Part shown: positions 7,741 to 17,200 of the stretch, piece by piece
Layout of the letters: every line of letters starts with the position of its first letter
Position numbering within the stretch: the first letter of the stretch is position 1
Assembly (NCBI GenBank): GCA_964503335.1
Contig: CAZCZZ010000053.1
Location: 1 to 29,885, forward strand
DNA length: 29,885 nt
Reading direction: 5' to 3'
Source of the DNA: CAZCZZ01 sp964503335
GTDB taxonomy: Bacteria; Verrucomicrobiota; Kiritimatiellia; CAIVKH01
The notes under the pieces: generated by a model
The model's input: only the letters and a program-made list of their open reading frames with translations
Database searches by the model: none
Told to the model about the DNA's origin: nothing
Program-made: the position numbers and the translations under genes

Positions 7741-8343
7741 ATGACTACTGCAGCAGAACCGATCAAGATCAGCGGCGAGCTCACGCCGGACCCGTCCATG
7801 TGCTTGTTCCACGTCAACCGTCCGATCACGGAAGGGTGGACGCTGATTTTCGAGGGGGCGGAGGATGGGAAGGGGTCGGTTCTGATCGACCAGCTTTTCG
7901 CCATCGAAGGCGTGGTGCGCGTGATGGTGAACGATTCGACGATTACGGTGACGAAGCAGTCGCCGACACCGTGGCCGCATATGGCGCCCGAGCTGGCCAA
8001 GGCGATTCGCCAGGGCTTTGCGGGTCCGGCTCCCGCGATTGCGCCCGCAGTGATCGAGGAACTTCAGAACGCGCCGATGGATGGCGTCGAGGAAGCGATC
8101 GCCGAACTTTTCGAAGAACGCATCAATCCCGCGCTCGCCTCGCACGGTGGCTTCGTGAAACTGATCAAGGTCGAGGACCGCGACGTGTACGTCGAGATGG
8201 GCGGCGGCTGCCAGGGCTGCGCCTCGTCGAAGGCGACGATGAAGTTCGGCGTCGAATCCGCGATCCGTCGCATCGCCCCGCAGATCCGCCACATCATCGA
8301 CTCCACCGACCACGCATCCGGCACGAATCCGTACTACAAGTAG
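7741..8343 (+). CDS. Nfu-type Fe-S cluster scaffold/carrier protein
   Basis: This 200-residue protein combines an Nfu N-terminal domain (about residues 10-90; GVVRVMVNDSTITVTKQ is the family core) with a C-terminal NifU-like domain (about 110-190). The latter contains GGGCQGCASSKATMKFGVE with C157 and C160, the CxxC that binds a 4Fe-4S cluster in a dimer. Known members carry Fe-S clusters to target enzymes in the cytoplasm. The N-terminal extension up to DPSMCLFHVNRPIT matches the usual start of the Nfu_N fold. No clear Shine-Dalgarno precedes the ATG, but no better in-frame start exists nearby. No suf/isc genes are in the window. Confidence 0.9.
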   Translation: MTTAAEPIKISGELTPDPSMCLFHVNRPITEGWTLIFEGAEDGKGSVLIDQLFAIEGVVRVMVNDSTITVTKQSPTPWPHMAPELAKAIRQGFAGPAPAIAPAVIEELQNAPMDGVEEAIAELFEERINPALASHGGFVKLIKVEDRDVYVEMGGGCQGCASSKATMKFGVESAIRRIAPQIRHIIDSTDHASGTNPYYK

Positions 8344-8349
8344 GACTTC

Positions 8350-8382
8350 GGATTTGGGAGTTTCGATTTGCGATTTGCGATT
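8350..8382. repeat. Degenerate simple repeat (CGATTTG type)
   Basis: Imperfect tandem units GGATTTG, GTTTCGATTTGCGATTTGCGATT begin 7 bases after the nfu-like stop codon. The tract resembles the one at 5686-5716 behind the giant protein gene. A small hairpin GCCACGGC-ATA-GCCTTGGC (one mismatch) lies further on at 8422-8440. Confidence 0.55.
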
Positions 8383-8549
8383 GCTGGGAAATTCTCCCTC
8401 CGGTTTCCGCGTGTTCCGCTTGCCACGGCATAGCCTTGGCGACGCCGGGTGTGTTCTGTGGGCACATGTCTTCTCTGCCGTTTCACCTTGACGATGCGGG
8501 TGGGTTCTTTGACGGTACGCGGACATTTCACAGGTGCATTTTCGTCAAC

Positions 8550-9632
8550 ATGAACACACTCAAAATCTCCGCGTTTCTCGCCGTCCTTCTCATCGCCTCA
8601 ACCGCCTCCGCCCGTGTCGACAAGCTGGCGACCGATCCTTATGTCGGCGCGATTGTCATGGATGCGGACACGGGGCAGGTCCTCTTCGCCGACAAGGCCG
8701 ACACGCCGTGCTATCCCGCGAGCGTGCTCAAGCTCATGGATCTGTACGTCATCCTCGATCGCGTCAAAGCCGGCGCGCTGCGCCTGGATGACAAGGTGCG
8801 CGTGACCGCCGAAGCGTCGCGCATCGGCGGCTCGCAGGTCTATCTGAAGGAACACGAAGAGTTCACGATCGATGATCTCCTGTACGCACTGATGATCCAG
8901 TCGGCGAACGACGCCGCGACGGCGCTGGCGATCCATATTGCGGGCACCAAGGACGGGTTCGTCAGCCTGATGAACGAGAAGGCGCGCGAGCTTGGCATGA
9001 CCTCGACGCGCTTTCACTCCGTGCACGGACTTCCGCCCGGGCCCAACCAGGAGCCGGACATCACGACGGCGCGCGATCTGACCATCCTTTGCCGCGCCCT
9101 GGCCAAGCTGCCCGAGGCGTTCCGCTACACGTCCACGAAGGAACGCTCTTTCCGCGAGGCAAGCGGACAGCCCTTCATCATGCGCAACCACAACAACCTT
9201 CTCGGTCGCGTCGACGGCGTGGACGGTTTCAAGACGGGCTATTTCAGCGCCGCCGGCTTCTCCATCGCCGCCACCGCGGAGCGTGGCGGGACACGCATCA
9301 TCGCCGTTGTCCTCGGCAGCACGTCGAAGCAGACGCGCGACGCCAAGGCGTCGGAACTCCTCGCGAAGGGATTCCTGATCGTGCCGCCTAAGCAGGTCGT
9401 CACACCTCCGCCTCCCGTGCCTGCGCCGTCCGTGGCGACGATCACTTCCGCCTATGAAACCGATGGTGAAATGGCGGACGACGAGCCGGCTGATGTCGAA
9501 GAAGAGAAGCGCGGCGGCTTCAGCGGGTTGTCCTTCCTGTTCGGCATCGTCGTGGGTATCATCGGTGGCGTGGTGGGCGTGCTCGTGGCGATGCGGCCCG
9601 GACGCAACACCGGCGAATTCGTCAAACGATAG
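8550..9632 (+). CDS. D-alanyl-D-alanine carboxypeptidase (class A-type PBP, S11 family) with C-terminal membrane anchor
   Basis: This 360-residue periplasmic serine peptidase should remove the terminal D-Ala from peptidoglycan pentapeptides. A signal peptide spans residues 1-21 (ASA cleavage). All three S11 motifs are present: S58-V-L-K61 (catalytic serine and lysine), S118-A-N120, and K228-T-G. The usual PBP5-type C-terminal beta domain and amphipathic helix appear replaced by a Pro/acidic linker (about 280-320) and a true hydrophobic segment (about 325-346, GIVVGIIGGVVGVLVAM), so the enzyme is probably fixed to the membrane by a C-terminal helix. Earlier in-frame sequence overlaps the nfu-like gene in another frame and has no signal peptide, so this ATG is preferred despite a weak ribosome-binding site. 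It would act on the wall made by the dcw genes downstream. Confidence 0.93.
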   Translation: MNTLKISAFLAVLLIASTASARVDKLATDPYVGAIVMDADTGQVLFADKADTPCYPASVLKLMDLYVILDRVKAGALRLDDKVRVTAEASRIGGSQVYLKEHEEFTIDDLLYALMIQSANDAATALAIHIAGTKDGFVSLMNEKARELGMTSTRFHSVHGLPPGPNQEPDITTARDLTILCRALAKLPEAFRYTSTKERSFREASGQPFIMRNHNNLLGRVDGVDGFKTGYFSAAGFSIAATAERGGTRIIAVVLGSTSKQTRDAKASELLAKGFLIVPPKQVVTPPPPVPAPSVATITSAYETDGEMADDEPADVEEEKRGGFSGLSFLFGIVVGIIGGVVGVLVAMRPGRNTGEFVKR

Positions 9633-9634
9633 AT

Positions 9635-9730
9635 GGAGACGGCGTGACCTCACGCCGTTCGGGTCAGGCAACGTTGCGACGTGATAGCGGATACGCGTGG
9701 GGCTGAACGGCCTGGGGTCAGGCCGTCTCC
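9635..9730. repeat. GGAG-type REPIN-like element
   Basis: Inverted arms of 26 bases (9635-9660 and 9705-9730) match at 23 positions. Each arm reads GGAG followed by a 20-base hairpin: ACGGCGTG-ACCT-CACGCCGT on the left and ACGGCCTG-ACCC-CAGGCCGT on the right (read inward). Two of the three differences are a compensatory G:C to C:G swap in the stem; the third is in the loop. A 44-base middle separates the arms. The total of 96 bp, the GGAG tetranucleotide and the inverted pairing fit known REPINs mobilised by RAYT transposases. It fills the gap between the carboxypeptidase and gdhA, with the right arm ending 20 bases before the gdhA start. Confidence 0.85.
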
Positions 9731-9749
9731 AGACGAACGGAGTTCGACT

Positions 9750-11051
9750 ATGACCGCAGGGTACGACATCTTTCACGAGCTTGAGCTGGCGTACACGCCG
9801 GACAACATCTACTTCCAGGTCATCACGGCCATGCTCCACGCGGCGGAGCGTCTCGAATTGCCGCGACAGCTCAAGCTGATCCTCGCGCAGCCAAAGAACG
9901 AGATCATGGTGCACTTTCCCGTGCGCATGGACGACGGGAGCACCCGACTTTTCAAAGGCTACCGCGTACAACACAACAACGTGCTCGGTCCGTACAAGGG
10001 CGGCATCCGGTATCATGAGGACGTCGGCCTCGACCATGTCAAAGCGCTCGCCGCGCTCATGACCGCGAAATGCGCGCTGGCGGGATTGCCCTTCGGCGGC
10101 GCCAAGGGCGCCGTGAAGGTGAATCCGCGGAAGCTCTCGACCGACGAACTCCAGCGCTTGACGCGTCGCTTCACCAGCGCCATGGGCACAAACATCGGCC
10201 CCGACTACGACGTGCCCGCGCCCGACGTTGGCACCACCGCGCAGCACATGGCGTGGATCGCCGACACGTATGTGAACCTGCACGAGCCGCATCGTCGCAT
10301 GGAAGGCCTGCGTGTGGTGACAGGCAAGCCGCTTCAATTCGGTGGGTCGCACGGACGCGACAAGGCGACGGGGCAGGGCCTGGTGTTCGTCCTTGATGAA
10401 CTGCTCCCTGGCATGGGCTTCGCCTTCAACCAACTCACCTTCAGCCTGGTCGGCTACGGCAACGTGGGCTCGTGGACCGGTCGTCTCCTGGCGCAGCGCG
10501 GCTCGACGATGAAAGCCGTGATGGATCACACCGGCGCGATCTTCAACGCGAAGGGGATCGATGCCGAGGCCCTGAACCTTCATGTCGCGAGCAAAGGCGG
10601 CGTGGCGGGATTCGCCGGCGCCGACGCGATTACCTCGCATGAATTCTACAGCCAGCAGGTGGACCTCTTCATCCCTGCCGCCCTTGAGCAAATGATCACG
10701 CCGGAGAACGCCGCGTGGCTGAAATGCAACGTCGTGGTGGAAGCCGCGAACGCGCCGACGACACCGCTCGCGGAGCAGTACCTTCTCGATAAAGGCATCG
10801 CCGTGCTTCCCGCGATCCTCTGCAACGCCGGCGGCGTCACGGTGAGCTACTTCGAGTGGAAGCAGAACCACCAGGCCGAACTCTGGGATGCAGACTTCGT
10901 CGACGCCCAGCTCAAGAAAACCATGACCACCGCAGCGCGCAACGTCGTCGCAACCGCCAAGCAGTTGTCATGTGACCTGCGAACCGCCAGCTACTGCGTC
11001 GCGCTCCGCAACATCGGCGATGTCTATGCCCTCCGCGGCATCTTCCCGTAA
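9750..11051 (+). CDS. gdhA: Glutamate dehydrogenase (Glu/Leu/Phe/Val family)
   Basis: This 433-residue cytoplasmic enzyme interconverts glutamate and 2-oxoglutarate plus ammonia. Family landmarks are visible: GPYKGGIRYH with substrate-binding K83, the signature LPFGGAKGAVK with catalytic K119, DVPAPDVGT, the FGGSHGRDKATGQG segment, and a Rossmann fold starting at VGYGNVGS (G235). The length is that of the hexameric family. The ATG is chosen because CGGAG lies 9 bases upstream and because the protein start TAGYDIFHELE suits the family; an in-frame GTG at 9681 would start inside the REPIN-like repeat. Cofactor preference (NAD or NADP) is not decided here. It stands alone between a repeat and the glucan enzyme gene. 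Confidence 0.94.
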   Translation: MTAGYDIFHELELAYTPDNIYFQVITAMLHAAERLELPRQLKLILAQPKNEIMVHFPVRMDDGSTRLFKGYRVQHNNVLGPYKGGIRYHEDVGLDHVKALAALMTAKCALAGLPFGGAKGAVKVNPRKLSTDELQRLTRRFTSAMGTNIGPDYDVPAPDVGTTAQHMAWIADTYVNLHEPHRRMEGLRVVTGKPLQFGGSHGRDKATGQGLVFVLDELLPGMGFAFNQLTFSLVGYGNVGSWTGRLLAQRGSTMKAVMDHTGAIFNAKGIDAEALNLHVASKGGVAGFAGADAITSHEFYSQQVDLFIPAALEQMITPENAAWLKCNVVVEAANAPTTPLAEQYLLDKGIAVLPAILCNAGGVTVSYFEWKQNHQAELWDADFVDAQLKKTMTTAARNVVATAKQLSCDLRTASYCVALRNIGDVYALRGIFP

Positions 11052-11192
11052 GTCGGAAGTTCTCGCTCCACCGCAGCGGTGCAGAGGACGCACTCTCCGG
11101 CTTCTGGTTTCCCTCCCGGGTCTCGCAACGCTACTTCCTATCCCCTTCGGATGATATTCAAAGAAAAGAGTAAACCGCCTGAAATCGCCGGT

Positions 11193-11198
11193 TATACT
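11193..11198 (+). promoter_or_regulatory. Candidate -10 box of the GH13 gene
   Basis: TATACT matches the sigma-70 -10 consensus at five of six positions and would start transcription near 11205, leaving a leader of about 38 bases before the chosen ATG at 11243. The -35 region (around TAAACC at 11171) is poor. The box also argues against an ATG at 11207 as the real start. Confidence 0.35.
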
Positions 11199-11242
11199 CA
11201 AGCCCAATGCGAGCCGGAAATGTTGGCGGGGAGGGCTGCTTC

Positions 11243-14035
11243 ATGTTTGGAATGAATGTCCGGGTTGTTGTAGTGCGTCTTGCGTTGTTGGCTTTGCTCA
11301 TGCCTCTCCAGGATGCTTCTGCCGACGCTTGTCCGACCGTCCGATCAGTCCCAGCCGGGCCTACTCCTTACTCGAACGGGGTCACATTCCGCGTTTGGGC
11401 GCCTTTCGCGAGCGGTGTCAGCGTAGCTGGTACGTTCAATGGTTGGAGTAGCACTGCGACCCCGCTCTGCGCGGAAGGTAACGGTCATTGGTCGCGGGAT
11501 GTCGATGGCGTCCTGGCCGGCGCCCAGTTCAAATACGTAGTCAGAAATGGAACGAACACGCTGTGGCGCCGTGATCCGCGCGCACGCCAGGTCGTCAACT
11601 CTGTCGGTAATTCGATCGTCTACAATCCCGCCGCGTTCTCGTGGACGGACGACCCCTCGACGGTGCCCTTCTTCAATGAGGCCGTGATCTATGAGATGCA
11701 TGTCGGGACGTTCAACGATGCGACCCCGTCCAATGGAGTTCCCGCATCGCTGACGGACGCGGCCGCGAAGTTGGATTACCTCGCCGACCTGGGCGTGAAC
11801 ATGATCGAACTGCTGCCGATCTTCGAGTTCCAGGGCGACTACTCGTGGGGATACAACCCGGCCGACCCCTATGCAGTGGAGTCGGTTTACGGAGGCCCGG
11901 ATGCGCTGAAGAACTTCGTCAACCAAGCCCACGCTCGCAATATCGCCGTCACCCTCGATGTCGTTTTCAATCACCTCGGCCCGTCGGACCTCAGCCTCTG
12001 GCAGTTCGACGGCTGGTCGATGAACTCCCTCGGTGGCATCTACTTCTACAACGACAGCCGGGCCAACACGCCTTGGGGCAACACGCGGCCGGACTACGGC
12101 ACGGGTCCCGTCCGTTCGTTCCTCAGGGACAACATCTTCATGTGGATCGATGAATGTCATGTGGACGGATTCCGATGGGACGCAACGGCCTACATCCGGA
12201 ATGCCCTCGGAAACAACAACGATCCGGCCAACGACATCGCAGACGGATGGTCGCTCATGCAGTGGATCAACAACGACGTCGACGCGCTCACGCCGTGGGT
12301 CATCAACATCGCCGAGGACATGAAGGGTAACGACTACCTCACGCGGGGCACGGCTTCCGGCGGCGCGGGCTTCGACACGCAATGGGACGCAGGGTTCGTA
12401 CATCCCATCCGCGCGGCGATCCAGGACGGGTCCGACGCGAATCGCAACATGAACACCGTCGCCGGCGCGATCGCCCTCAAATACAACAACGATGCCTTCG
12501 ATCGCGTGATCTACACGGAATCCCACGATGAAGTGGCCAATGGCAAGCAGCGCGTCCCCCCCACCATCGATCCCGGCAACCCGGGCAGCTATTGGGCCCG
12601 CAAGCGGTCGACCCTCGGCGCGGCGTTGACGATGACCTCGCCCGGCATCCCGATGATCTTCCAGGGTCAGGAGTTCCTCGAAGATGGATGGTTTGCCGAC
12701 ACCGACCCGCTCGACTGGAGCAAGACCACAACGTATGCGGGAATCCGCCAGCTCTACAAAGACCTGATCCATCTGCGCAAGAATGCCGGCGGCATCACAC
12801 GCGGCCTCACAGGACAGAGCATCAACACCTTTCACGTCAATGACCTGAACAAGATTATCGCATATCATCGCTGGATGAATGGAGGCGTCGGCGACGACGT
12901 CATCATCGTTGCCAATTTCGGTGTCACGTCGTGGGCCCCGTCGAGCAACTACCGCATCGGCTTCCCCCGTGGCGGCACTTGGAATGTGATCTTCAACAGT
13001 GATTCGACAGCGTACGGCAGCGACTACAGCAATGTCGGCAGCGTCACGGTCAATGCGGAGGCCGTGCCCTACAACGGATTGGCTTACAGCGGAACGATCA
13101 GCATCGGCCCCTATGGAGTCCTGATCCTGTCGCAGGGAACCGGTGCGCCGGTCGATAATCCCCCGACGGCGACCGTTCTGACCCCGACCGCAAACTCCAC
13201 GGTGAGCGGCTCTGTCAATTTGTCGGCAAGCGCGCAGGACGACATCGGAGTGGCTGAAGTGCGGTTTTACGCCGGGGCCACGCTGGTCGGTACGGACACT
13301 ACGGCGCCTTACTCGGTCAGTTGGGACAGCACAGCCGTCGGTGACGGAATCCACACGGTCCGGGTTACTGCGGTCGACACGACCAACCAAACCGCGTCCG
13401 CGAGCGTCGTGGTCACGGTGGACAATATCGACACACCGCCGACAGCCGCGATCACAGCCCCGGTGTCCGGTTCCACCGTCAGCGGCACGGTCAGCATCGC
13501 GGCTTCCGCGTCCGATGACGTCGGCGTAGCCCATGTCCGCTTCTACATCGATGGCGTCCTCACATCGACTGACACGAACGCGCCCTACAGCCATTCGTGG
13601 AACACGACGACGGCTACCAATGGCCTGCACAGCATACGCGCCGTCGCGCAGGACACGATCGGGCAGACAGGCGAGCAGCTCATCAACGTCACCGTATCGA
13701 ATCGTGTTGGCTTCCTGTCGTCGTACAGCAGCATGACGATGGCTGCGAGTTTCAACGGGTGGAATACGGGATTGAACAACATGTCCCTGATCAGCAACTA
13801 CACGTGGCGGATTAACCAGCCCCTCGTCACCAACAAGCAGGTGCAGCTCAAGTTTGCCGCGAACGGGAACTGGACGGTCAATTGGGGTGACAACAACCAG
13901 AACGACCGCTCTGTTCCGTTGACCCAGACTGCGGAAGCCTCGGGCTCAAACATCAAGATCGATCCAAACCTGAACGGCACGTACCGGATCACGTTCAACG
14001 AGCAGACCCGCCAGTACAGCGTCATCAAGAACTAG
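11243..14035 (+). CDS. Secreted GH13 alpha-amylase/branching-enzyme-type glycosidase with Ig-like repeats
   Basis: This 930-residue exported enzyme should act on alpha-glucans (starch, glycogen). Order of parts: signal peptide (about 1-23), N-terminal CBM48-like module (about 45-135; VAGTFNGW), GH13 barrel (about 150-550), C-terminal beta domain, two Ig-like repeats (about 638-729 and 730-819), and a terminal module with a second FNGWN motif (about 820-930). The catalytic triad is intact: D313 in GFRWDA, E358 in INIAED, D429 in TESHDEV. YEMHVGTF and the CBM48 recall branching enzymes and trehalohydrolases, so the exact reaction (hydrolysis, debranching or transfer) is open. The ATG at 11243 is preferred over 11207 because GGGGAGGG lies 7 bases upstream and the signal peptide then begins cleanly. 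Confidence 0.9.
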   Translation: MFGMNVRVVVVRLALLALLMPLQDASADACPTVRSVPAGPTPYSNGVTFRVWAPFASGVSVAGTFNGWSSTATPLCAEGNGHWSRDVDGVLAGAQFKYVVRNGTNTLWRRDPRARQVVNSVGNSIVYNPAAFSWTDDPSTVPFFNEAVIYEMHVGTFNDATPSNGVPASLTDAAAKLDYLADLGVNMIELLPIFEFQGDYSWGYNPADPYAVESVYGGPDALKNFVNQAHARNIAVTLDVVFNHLGPSDLSLWQFDGWSMNSLGGIYFYNDSRANTPWGNTRPDYGTGPVRSFLRDNIFMWIDECHVDGFRWDATAYIRNALGNNNDPANDIADGWSLMQWINNDVDALTPWVINIAEDMKGNDYLTRGTASGGAGFDTQWDAGFVHPIRAAIQDGSDANRNMNTVAGAIALKYNNDAFDRVIYTESHDEVANGKQRVPPTIDPGNPGSYWARKRSTLGAALTMTSPGIPMIFQGQEFLEDGWFADTDPLDWSKTTTYAGIRQLYKDLIHLRKNAGGITRGLTGQSINTFHVNDLNKIIAYHRWMNGGVGDDVIIVANFGVTSWAPSSNYRIGFPRGGTWNVIFNSDSTAYGSDYSNVGSVTVNAEAVPYNGLAYSGTISIGPYGVLILSQGTGAPVDNPPTATVLTPTANSTVSGSVNLSASAQDDIGVAEVRFYAGATLVGTDTTAPYSVSWDSTAVGDGIHTVRVTAVDTTNQTASASVVVTVDNIDTPPTAAITAPVSGSTVSGTVSIAASASDDVGVAHVRFYIDGVLTSTDTNAPYSHSWNTTTATNGLHSIRAVAQDTIGQTGEQLINVTVSNRVGFLSSYSSMTMAASFNGWNTGLNNMSLISNYTWRINQPLVTNKQVQLKFAANGNWTVNWGDNNQNDRSVPLTQTAEASGSNIKIDPNLNGTYRITFNEQTRQYSVIKN

Positions 14036-14103
14036 CGCGGACTACTTCGGCTACGACATCGGCACGGCGTCCAACGCCACGCTGCGGGAAGCCGCCGAGA
14101 TTC

Positions 14104-14174
14104 GAATTCATCGCAGAGGGCGCAGAGTTTCTGCCCTGTGAATTCTGACTACTGACTACTGACTTCTGTATTCC
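14104..14174. repeat. Hairpin plus TGACTAC simple repeat in the spacer after the GH13 gene
   Basis: GAATTCA (14104-14110) pairs with TGAATTC (14139-14145), and AGGGC pairs with GCCCT inside it; the right half lacks a T-run, so it is not a typical intrinsic terminator. It contains CGCAGAGGGCGCAGAG, the reverse-complement relative of the tract at 6898-6958. It runs straight into TGACTAC-TGACTAC-TGACTTC-TGTATTCC (14146-14174). Confidence 0.5.
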
Positions 14175-14254
14175 ACCTTACTTCCTCCCATCCTTCCCGT
14201 TCTTGCATTCCTTGAACCCATCGCTAGTCTGTGGACCATGCGGATGGCATCTTC

Positions 14255-17200
14255 ATGGGGGAGAACGGCCAGTACGTGACACTCCCTTTTACACAGAAAA
14301 TCCTGCTCGATTGGGCGGGGCCGCAGGTTTTTCGCGACGCGAAGATGTTGTTTGAGCGGGGCGCGGTGCAGGCGGTCAGCTTCGAAGCTTCGTTGATCAA
14401 AGGCACGCTCTCCTTCGGCAACCGGTCGCTCAGCAGCTCCTCGAAAGTGCTCAAGGACGGCACGTGCGAGAACCTGTGTCCCTGCCGCGACAACGTTGAG
14501 CGCGGCATCATCTGCGCCCATGTCATCGCCCTCGGCCTTGAACTGCTGCGCCGTGCGAACAACCCGGAGATTGCGCGCAAGAAGATGGAAGAGGAACGCC
14601 GCGCCGCGCGGCTTTCGCGGGTCAATGAAGCCGACTACCTTCGCCGCGGCAAGAAGGGTGCCCCGGGCACCGTCGATGCGTTGCTGCGGCTTGAACTCAA
14701 GAAGGACTGGCATGAACGCCGCGCCGCGGGGCGTATTCCTGTCCGCGTGCAGGTCGATTACGCAGGGCGTCGCACACCGATCGACAAGACGCCGCGTGAC
14801 ATCCCGTTCGCCTTTTCCGAGCAGGACGAGGCCTTGTTGTATGTCCTCGAAGACATCTCCGAAGGGCCGCCCCTCGGTGACCTGGAGTTGGCGACCGTTG
14901 ATTTCCAGAACGTCCTCGAACTGCACACCGGCAAGCCGCTGCACGTCGAAGGTGTTGCGGAGCCGATGACGATCAATGGCGCGAAGATGACATCGCACCT
15001 TCGCCTTGATCTCGACCGTGAAAACGGCGAGCTCATCCTGATGGTCCACACCGAGCTGCCGTTCATGAAGGCGCTGGAGTTTCCCGAGTACCTCATCGGG
15101 ACCAAGACCGGCTGGGCCTATGGCGCGAATCACTTCTGGCCGCTTGCGAACGTCTTGCCCGGGCCGCTTCGCTCCATCTACGAGAAACCCATTGCCGTGC
15201 CGCGTCCGTCGATCCCGCGCTTCATGCAGACCGAGCTGCCGCAACTGGAGCAGCTCATCAGGATCGAGACGGATCTTTCGATCGATCTTTTCTCCATCGA
15301 ACCGGAAACGCCGACGTTTCATCTGGCCCTGCGCGGAAGCCCTGCATCCATCGCATCCACGCTGTATGCGAAGTACGGCGACGTGACGCTTGTCGCCTGC
15401 AAAGGGGACACGGCTGCGCAGTTCGCGCACCCTGACCCGGCTGACCTGCTGCGCTTCACGGTTCGCGATCCTGCGGCGGAGAAGATGGCGCTGGAACGGC
15501 TTCACCCGTTCGGCTTGAAGGGCGAGGTCGGCGACGATTTGACGGATATCGTCGGCTGCCGCGAGGTCCTGAATTTCCTCGGACAAGCGGTGCCGAACCT
15601 GCGACGCCAGGGCTGGAAGGTGGAGTTCGACGGCAAGATCGATTCGTTCATGGAGTCGATGGATGTCGCGACGCCCGTTGTGCGCGTGGAGGAGTCGGGC
15701 TCGAAAGACTGGTTCGAAGTCGATTTCTCGTTCGAGCACGGCGAGGGCGAGAGCTTGACGCAGTCGGAAATCCAGCGCGCGCTCCTCAAGGGCGAGTCCT
15801 TCATCGAGCGCGGCGATCGCACGATCCTGCTCGACTCGACCGCGATCCAGTCGATGAACGATGTGTTCCGCGACTGCGCGAGCGGGGAGGGCGGCAAGGC
15901 GGGAAGCTTCCGGCTATCCGGCATCTACGCACCGTATGTGAAATCATCGCTCGATGCGCTCGACGGCGTGGATGTCGAAGCAGCGCCCTTGTGGCGTCAG
16001 AAAGCCGAGCAGCAGAATCGCGACCTTAAGATTGAACCCGTCGCTCTGGGCGAAGGATTGGAAGCCACGCTGCGCAGTTACCAGAAGGAAGGCGTCAACT
16101 GGCTGCGCTTCATCGAGAAGAGCGGCTTTAGCGGAATCCTCGCGGACGAGATGGGACTCGGCAAGACGCTGCAGACGCTCGTATGGCTTCAACTGAAACG
16201 CGTGAACGAAAGTGTCGCGGAGAAGCCCGCGCTGATTGTGTGTCCGACGAGTCTCGTGGAGAACTGGGCCGACGAGGCGAAGAAGTTCGTGCCTGATCTC
16301 AAGGTGATGATGATCTCAGGCGCCGACCGTCATGAGAAATGGTCCACTGTCGCGCAAGCGAACCTCGTGATTACCTCGTACGCGCTCCTGCGACGCGACA
16401 TTGAACAGTATCTGCAGCACGAGTTCTCCGTCGTCGTGCTCGACGAAGCGCAGCACATCAAGAATCGCTCGACGCAAAACGCCACCGCCGTGAAGCGCGT
16501 GAAGGCTGCAAACAAGCTGGTTCTTACGGGTACGCCGATCGAGAACAGCGTGTCCGATTTGTGGTCCATCATGGACTTCCTCATGCCCGGCTACATGGGT
16601 CCGCACGAGCTTTTCCGCCAGCAATACGAGATTCCGATCAGCCAGGGCGGGCCTGATGCCGAAGCGCCGCAGGTCAAGCTGCGCCGCAAGCTTCATCCCT
16701 TCATGCTGCGCCGCTTGAAGCGCGACGTGGCGAAGGACTTGCCGGATCGCATCGAGAAGCTTGCGTGGTGTTCGCTGAGCGCGGACCAGCAACTCGTGTA
16801 CAAGCAGTTGCTCGAGGCATCGCAGCGAAAGATCTTCGACATGGTGGCCGAGCAGGGCTTCCAGAAATCGCGCATGGAAATCTTGAAGACACTGCTGCGC
16901 CTGCGCCAGGTGTGCTGCCACATGGATCTGTTGAAGCTGCCGGATCTGCAGAGTACGCATCCCTCGGCGAAGATGGATTTGTTTTTTGAACTGATGGATG
17001 AAGCCGTGGACGGCGGACATCGCGTGCTGGTGTTCAGCCAGTTTGTTTCGATGTTGCAGATCCTGCAGACGCAATTGCAGAAGCGCGATCTGCGTTACTG
17101 CTATCTCGATGGATCGACGACGGAGCGCATGAAGATTGTCAGGGAGTTCAACTCCGACAAATCGATCCCGGTGTTCCTCATCAGCTTGAAGGCCGGCGGC

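Noticed and set aside
8598..10871. Minus-strand open frame of 757 residues across the carboxypeptidase and gdhA genes
   Set aside because: It spans two well-supported plus-strand genes and the REPIN between them, with low-complexity His/Arg/Gly composition and no motif.
14037..14100. Peptide-like reading YFGYDIGTASNATLREAAE directly after the GH13 stop
   Set aside because: It is out of frame with the GH13 gene, only about 20 residues, and has no start. It could be a remnant of another gene, but nothing identifies it.
14104..14145. Hairpin after the GH13 gene as a terminator
   Set aside because: The stem is interrupted and no T-run follows, so it is listed only as a repeat/hairpin.
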